Assembly (NCBI GenBank): GCA_963797115.1
Contig: CAWCOH010000001.1
Coordinates: 2,170,001 to 2,234,000, forward strand
Reading direction: 5' to 3'
DNA from: AP-15 sp963797115
Lineage (GTDB): Bacteria > Pseudomonadota > Alphaproteobacteria > ATCC43930 > CGMCC-115725
DNA: 64,000 bases
The position numbers and the translations under genes are program-made. How positions within the stretch are numbered: the stretch's first letter is position 1; each line of letters begins with the position of its first letter. Shown here one piece after another: positions 60,552 through 64,000 of the stretch. A model generated the notes under the pieces. It saw only the letters and a program-made list of their open reading frames with translations, ran no database searches and had not been told where the DNA came from.

Positions 60552-61922
60552 ATGACGACCGGATCTGAGACGCCAGTAGGTAAAGGGGGGCGCTCGGGTC
60601 TGATGCTCGTAACCGAGAGGCAGGCCAAGCCGCTCCCGCCGTTTGCCAATGCGGTTGTACTCGTCGAACTGAAGGAACGGATCCGGGCGGTATTGATGAC
60701 CAGGATCGACCCGGCAGTGGCTGGTCGCATCCCGCGCGCTCGCCTGCGCGGTGAGGTCGCGCAGCTGGTTAGCGAGATCGCGACAGAGGATCGGGTGCAA
60801 CTCAACAAGCTTGAGGAAGCCGCGCTCGCCGCGGACCTCAGCGACGACATGATCGGGCTGGGGCCGCTCGAGCCGTTTCTCGATGACGACGAGATCACCG
60901 ACATCCTGGCGAATGGGCCTTTCGACGTCTATGTCGAACGCCGCGGCAAGCTCGAAAAAACCACCGCCCGATTTCGCGATGCCATTCACCTCGTCAACAT
61001 CGCACAGCGCATCGCCAGCGCGATCGGCCGGCGCATCGACGAGGCGAGCCCAATGGTCGACGCACGGCTCGCTGACGGGAGCCGGGTCAACATCGTTCTG
61101 CCACCGCTCGTGCTCAACGGCGGCACCATCTCGATCCGCAAATTCCCGAGGGAGCCTCTCACCCTCGAAACGATGGTGAAGCAGGACAATCTTTCGCCCG
61201 AAATGGCAAGGGTGCTACAGATCGCAGCACGCTCCCGACTCAATATTTTGATTTCGGGCGGGACCGGTTCCGGCAAGACGACATTGCTAAACGCGGTCTC
61301 GCAATACATCGATCGCAACGAACGGGTGATCACGATCGAGGACGCGGTTGAGCTACGCCTGCAGCAGGCGCACGTCGTCCAAATGGAGACGCGCCCCCCC
61401 AATATCGAGGGCGTCGGTCATGTCCCGCAGCGCGAGCTTGTCCGCAATGCTCTGCGCATGCGGCCCGACCGCATCATCGTCGGCGAGGTGCGCGGGCCCG
61501 AGGCCTTCGACATGCTGCAGGCGATGAACACCGGGCATGACGGCTCAATGTCGACGATTCACGCCAATTCGCCGCGTGACGCGCTCTATCGGCTCGAGAA
61601 TATGGTGATGATGGCCAACCTCAGCATACCGTTGCGGGCGATCCGCATGCATGTCGCCAGCGCGCTCAACCTCATCGTGCATATCGAGCGCATGCGCGAC
61701 GGCATCCGCCGCGTCCAGAGCATCACTGAGATTGCCGGAATGGAGGGCGACATTACCACCACCCGCGAGCTGTTCGCCTTCCATGATCGGGGCGAGCGGA
61801 AGGACGGCACGATCGACGGCGAGTTCTTGTCGACTCGGATGCGGCCGGATTTTGTCGAACGCGCCGCACGCTACGGGTTCAGCCGCAGTTTGCTGGCTGC
61901 GCTCGACATCGGAGTTGCCTGA
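60552..61922 (+). CDS. cpaF: Pilus assembly ATPase CpaF/TadA
   Basis: 456 residues from ATG 60552 (GTG 60540 possible). Type II/IV secretion ATPase: N-terminal domain with RLRGEVAQLVSEIATEDRVQ and DEITDILANGPFDVYVERRG, Walker A SGGTGSGKTTLLNAV at about 235-249, Asp box ITIEDAVELRLQQAHVV, Walker B RPDRIIVGEVRGPEAFDML, His box MSTIHANSPRDALYRLE. It powers Flp pilus assembly and retraction. The CpaE (TadZ) localisation ATPase expected just before it is absent from the window. Confidence 0.93.
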   Translation: MTTGSETPVGKGGRSGLMLVTERQAKPLPPFANAVVLVELKERIRAVLMTRIDPAVAGRIPRARLRGEVAQLVSEIATEDRVQLNKLEEAALAADLSDDMIGLGPLEPFLDDDEITDILANGPFDVYVERRGKLEKTTARFRDAIHLVNIAQRIASAIGRRIDEASPMVDARLADGSRVNIVLPPLVLNGGTISIRKFPREPLTLETMVKQDNLSPEMARVLQIAARSRLNILISGGTGSGKTTLLNAVSQYIDRNERVITIEDAVELRLQQAHVVQMETRPPNIEGVGHVPQRELVRNALRMRPDRIIVGEVRGPEAFDMLQAMNTGHDGSMSTIHANSPRDALYRLENMVMMANLSIPLRAIRMHVASALNLIVHIERMRDGIRRVQSITEIAGMEGDITTTRELFAFHDRGERKDGTIDGEFLSTRMRPDFVERAARYGFSRSLLAALDIGVA

Positions 61923-61924
61923 AA

Positions 61925-62878
61925 TTGTACGAGCAGATCTTCCTTGCCGCCCTTGGCTCAACGCTTTTGCTTGGCGCGGCGCTCTTTTGGGTGGTGCTGC
62001 GCGCCGAGCGCCGCAAGGCAATTCTCGAACCGCGATTGAGGGCGATCGTGGGGCGGGGGTCTAAGCCGCGCCAAGCTGTCGTGTCGTTACGCAGACCGCG
62101 GCCGCGCCGCAACACGCTACCCCAGGTGCCGCTGGCGCGGCTCGATGCCGCGCTGGCAGCGACTGGTGGCCGGATCGGGCTGGCTCACCTGATCGTCGCT
62201 GGAAGCCTCGCGGCCGCGATAGTGGTTTGCACGGCTGGCGTCATGCAAACTCCCGCGGGTCTCTCGATGGCTATGGCCGGCGCAGCTGCGCTGTATGCTC
62301 CCTGCCTCCTGGTGCAATTCGCACAACGTCGAAACCAACGCCAGTTCCTCGACTCTTTCCCGGACGCGCTTGATCTCATAGTCCGCGCAGTCAGAGCCGG
62401 CTTGCCGATCCTCGAGGCGATCGAGGTCGCAGCGAATGATGTTCGCGGTGCTGTTAGCACCGAGTTCGGACGGATGCTGGGTGAGGTCCGCATTGGCGTT
62501 GAGCTGGAGGACGCGTTGCAGCAAGCCGGCGAGCGCATTCGCGTGCCCGACTTTCGTTTCTTCGTCGCCAGTCTTCTCATACAGCGGCAGACAGGCGGCG
62601 GCATTGCCGAGGCACTTTCCAATCTCAGCGCCATTATTCGGCAGCGCAGAGCCGTGCGCATGAAGGCCCGCGCCCTTACTGCCGAGACTACGGCATCGAC
62701 CGGAATCGTGGCGACGATGCCCTTTGTGGCGGCGATCGGGTTGTTCGTCATCAACCCGGAGGTGATGTCGGTCCTACTCGTCGACCCTCGTGGTCGTTTC
62801 ATGTTGGGAATCGCGGTGGTTAGCCTGCTTCTGGGACTCGCTGTGATGAAGGCGATGATCAGCAGGAGCCTGCGCTAG
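61925..62878 (+). CDS. tadB: Tad pilus inner-membrane protein TadB
   Basis: 317 residues from TTG 61925, two bases after the CpaF stop. TadB-type type II secretion F-domain: leading helix (LLLGAALFWVVLRAERRKAI), cytoplasmic FPDALDLIVRAVRAGLPILE, helix pairs, and IAEALSNLSAIIRQRRAVRM ahead of the last helices. It forms the platform for the pilus with TadC. 3 bases separate its stop from tadC. Confidence 0.9.
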   Translation: MYEQIFLAALGSTLLLGAALFWVVLRAERRKAILEPRLRAIVGRGSKPRQAVVSLRRPRPRRNTLPQVPLARLDAALAATGGRIGLAHLIVAGSLAAAIVVCTAGVMQTPAGLSMAMAGAAALYAPCLLVQFAQRRNQRQFLDSFPDALDLIVRAVRAGLPILEAIEVAANDVRGAVSTEFGRMLGEVRIGVELEDALQQAGERIRVPDFRFFVASLLIQRQTGGGIAEALSNLSAIIRQRRAVRMKARALTAETTASTGIVATMPFVAAIGLFVINPEVMSVLLVDPRGRFMLGIAVVSLLLGLAVMKAMISRSLR

Positions 62879-62880
62879 CG

Positions 62881-63894
62881 ATGTTCGGCGTTCTGGACAT
62901 CACACCGCCGGGAGCCCTAACCGAGACCTATCTCACCTTACACCTCGGCGAGATAAACTTCAGACCGCTCGATACGAGTATCGTTGTCCTGGCGCTTGCC
63001 GCAGCCCTCGTCTCAGCACTCAACCTCTGGCGGATCGGAGCGCGCGAGGATCGACAAACGCGGCTCTTGGGAGCGCTGCAGAGAAGCCTGCGTCATGACA
63101 GGGAAGCGGTACGGATTGCGCGCGCGCCTTGGTACCAGAGACTTGGCGCCAAGATAGCGGCAACAAGGATTATCGGTACCGCCAAGCAGGAGAGGCTGCT
63201 ATCCGCGCTTGGCGCAGCAGGCGTCGGAGGACACGGCCATCTTTCCACCTTGATCACGGCCAAGTTCTGTACCGGAATGGCCCTCGCACCGTTCTGCTGG
63301 TTGCTGCTCGAGTGGGGCCAGTTGTTCGTCGCAACACCCGCAACAAGATTTATCATTCTGGCCGGCGCGGGTCTTATCGGCTGGCATTGCCCTGAAGTCA
63401 TCCTCTCCAGACTCGCCACACGGCGGCGAACCCGCCTCGAAACGGGCATGCCCGATGCACTCGATCTCCTTGTCATCTGTACTCAGTCCGGCCTCAGCCT
63501 CGATCACGCAATCGATCAAGTGGGTCAATTTCTGCGGCCCTGCAACACCGAAGTCGCCAAAGAATTTGCCGCGACGGCAGCCGAGATGCGGGTCTTGCCA
63601 GTTCGCAGTCAGGCCCTGGAAAACCTGGCTGGGCGGACGGGCATCGCTAGCCTACGGGGCATGGTCGTGACCCTAAACCAGTCGATCAAGTTCGGTACCT
63701 CTCTCACGGAATCGCTGAAGGTTCTCGCCGCGGAGATGCGCTCCGACCGTATCGCCAGCTTCGAGAAGCGTGCCGCTCGGCTGCCTGTAATGTTGACGCT
63801 GCCGCTGATGATCTTCGTCCTCCCTTCGTTGATGGTAGTTATCGCAACGCCCCTGGTGTTGCGCACGTTGGACATGCTGGGACAGGCTCCCTGA
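62881..63894 (+). CDS. tadC: Tad pilus inner-membrane protein TadC
   Basis: 337 residues from ATG 62881. The same F-domain fold as TadB but longer, with LETGMPDALDLLVICTQSGL and FAATAAEMRVLPVRSQALEN, then MLTLPLMIFVLPSLMVVIAT as the last helix. Paired with TadB, as in all Tad operons. The N-terminal extra 80 residues contain helix VVLALAAALVSALNLWR. Confidence 0.9.
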   Translation: MFGVLDITPPGALTETYLTLHLGEINFRPLDTSIVVLALAAALVSALNLWRIGAREDRQTRLLGALQRSLRHDREAVRIARAPWYQRLGAKIAATRIIGTAKQERLLSALGAAGVGGHGHLSTLITAKFCTGMALAPFCWLLLEWGQLFVATPATRFIILAGAGLIGWHCPEVILSRLATRRRTRLETGMPDALDLLVICTQSGLSLDHAIDQVGQFLRPCNTEVAKEFAATAAEMRVLPVRSQALENLAGRTGIASLRGMVVTLNQSIKFGTSLTESLKVLAAEMRSDRIASFEKRAARLPVMLTLPLMIFVLPSLMVVIATPLVLRTLDMLGQAP

Positions 63895-63906
63895 GCGGTT
63901 CGTCCA

Positions 63907-64000
63907 ATGCTCGATAAGATTCTTCGGTCTTTGCGCGACAACCGGGGCGCTGCGGCGACCATCGTAGCCGTTGCCCTCCCCGTGCTGATCGGTTTTGAGA
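63907..64000 (+). CDS. TadE/TadG-like pilus protein (partial, right edge)
   Basis: ATG 63907, 12 bases after the tadC stop. The first 31 residues DKILRSLRDNRGAAATIVAV and ALPVLIGFE carry the RGA/AATIVAVALPVLIGF N-terminal signature and hydrophobic helix of the TadG/TadE family of Tad pseudopilins or Flp-associated proteins. The rest is beyond the window. Confidence 0.75.
   Translation, partial: MLDKILRSLRDNRGAAATIVAVALPVLIGFE

Noticed and set aside
1..64000. tRNA or rRNA genes
   Set aside because: No cloverleaf with the TTCGA/TTCRA arm and CCA end, and no rRNA-like conserved blocks, were noticed; a tRNA covariance scan would be decisive.

Overview
This 64 kb window looks like chromosomal DNA of a soil or rhizosphere alphaproteobacterium, probably in or near Hyphomicrobiales. 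The DNA is GC-rich throughout. Supporting gene families include DUF5681, DUF2937, a CyaC-type redox cyclase, a Tad pilus locus and several small proteins familiar from Bradyrhizobium-like genomes. No rRNA, tRNA, CRISPR array or prophage was seen. The window is mostly accessory and metabolic. The one clearly intact insertion sequence is of the IS1595 type.

Layout. 1-5.5 kb: a thioredoxin-fold protein (cut by the left edge), a PEP-CTERM surface protein behind a strong sigma-54 promoter, the wreck of a VapBC toxin-antitoxin pair, and two coupled luciferase-like monooxygenases. 5.5-14.7 kb: a secreted beta-helix protein, a 2OG dioxygenase, a GST, NhaA, NudC, an M20 amidohydrolase, a ModA-like binding protein and an SDR. 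14.7-21.6 kb: a decayed, repeat-rich zone with intergenic palindromes, broken DUF5681 and tyrosine-recombinase genes, an orphan sugar-binding protein with the stump of a tandem copy, a gamma-synthase-family PLP enzyme and a frameshifted amidohydrolase. 21.7-30 kb: a DevCA-like exporter whose ATPase carries a cyclic-nucleotide-binding domain, a HlyD fragment, a DUF3108 protein, a frameshifted drug exporter and recX. 30-41.4 kb: an MscS/PaiB/LysE operon, a glutathione peroxidase, a CyaC-like heme/Fe-S adenylate cyclase and a five-gene Gld-like ABC operon. 41.4-50.6 kb: an IS1595 element abutting a lytic transglycosylase, a group of very small conserved proteins, and a partly decayed YncE/outer-membrane/DUF1259 operon. 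51-57 kb: a catabolic-looking cluster (hydrolase, TauD-type dioxygenase, HbpS-like protein, amidohydrolase, RidA, LLM monooxygenase, fumarase-superfamily lyase). 57.3-64 kb: a PP-loop ATPase of unknown role, then flp, tadV, cpaB, cpaF, tadB, tadC and a TadE/G-like gene running off the right edge.

How the genes work together. Coupled units show up as 1-10 bp spacings or start/stop overlaps: the LLM pair, devC-devA, MscS-PaiB-LysE, the gld operon, YncE-OMP and tadB-tadC. Flavin-dependent monooxygenases, dioxygenases, amidohydrolases, a lyase and a GST recur, which fits breakdown of plant or xenobiotic compounds.

At least ten genes carry frameshifts, nonsense codons or truncations. Several are single-base indels in otherwise well-preserved frames, so consensus errors must be excluded before calling all of them pseudogenes. 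I found no system that I can show to be new. The best leads are the cNMP-domain exporter ATPase, the PP-loop protein beside the Tad locus, the sigma-54/PEP-CTERM unit and the 51-57 kb catabolic cluster.
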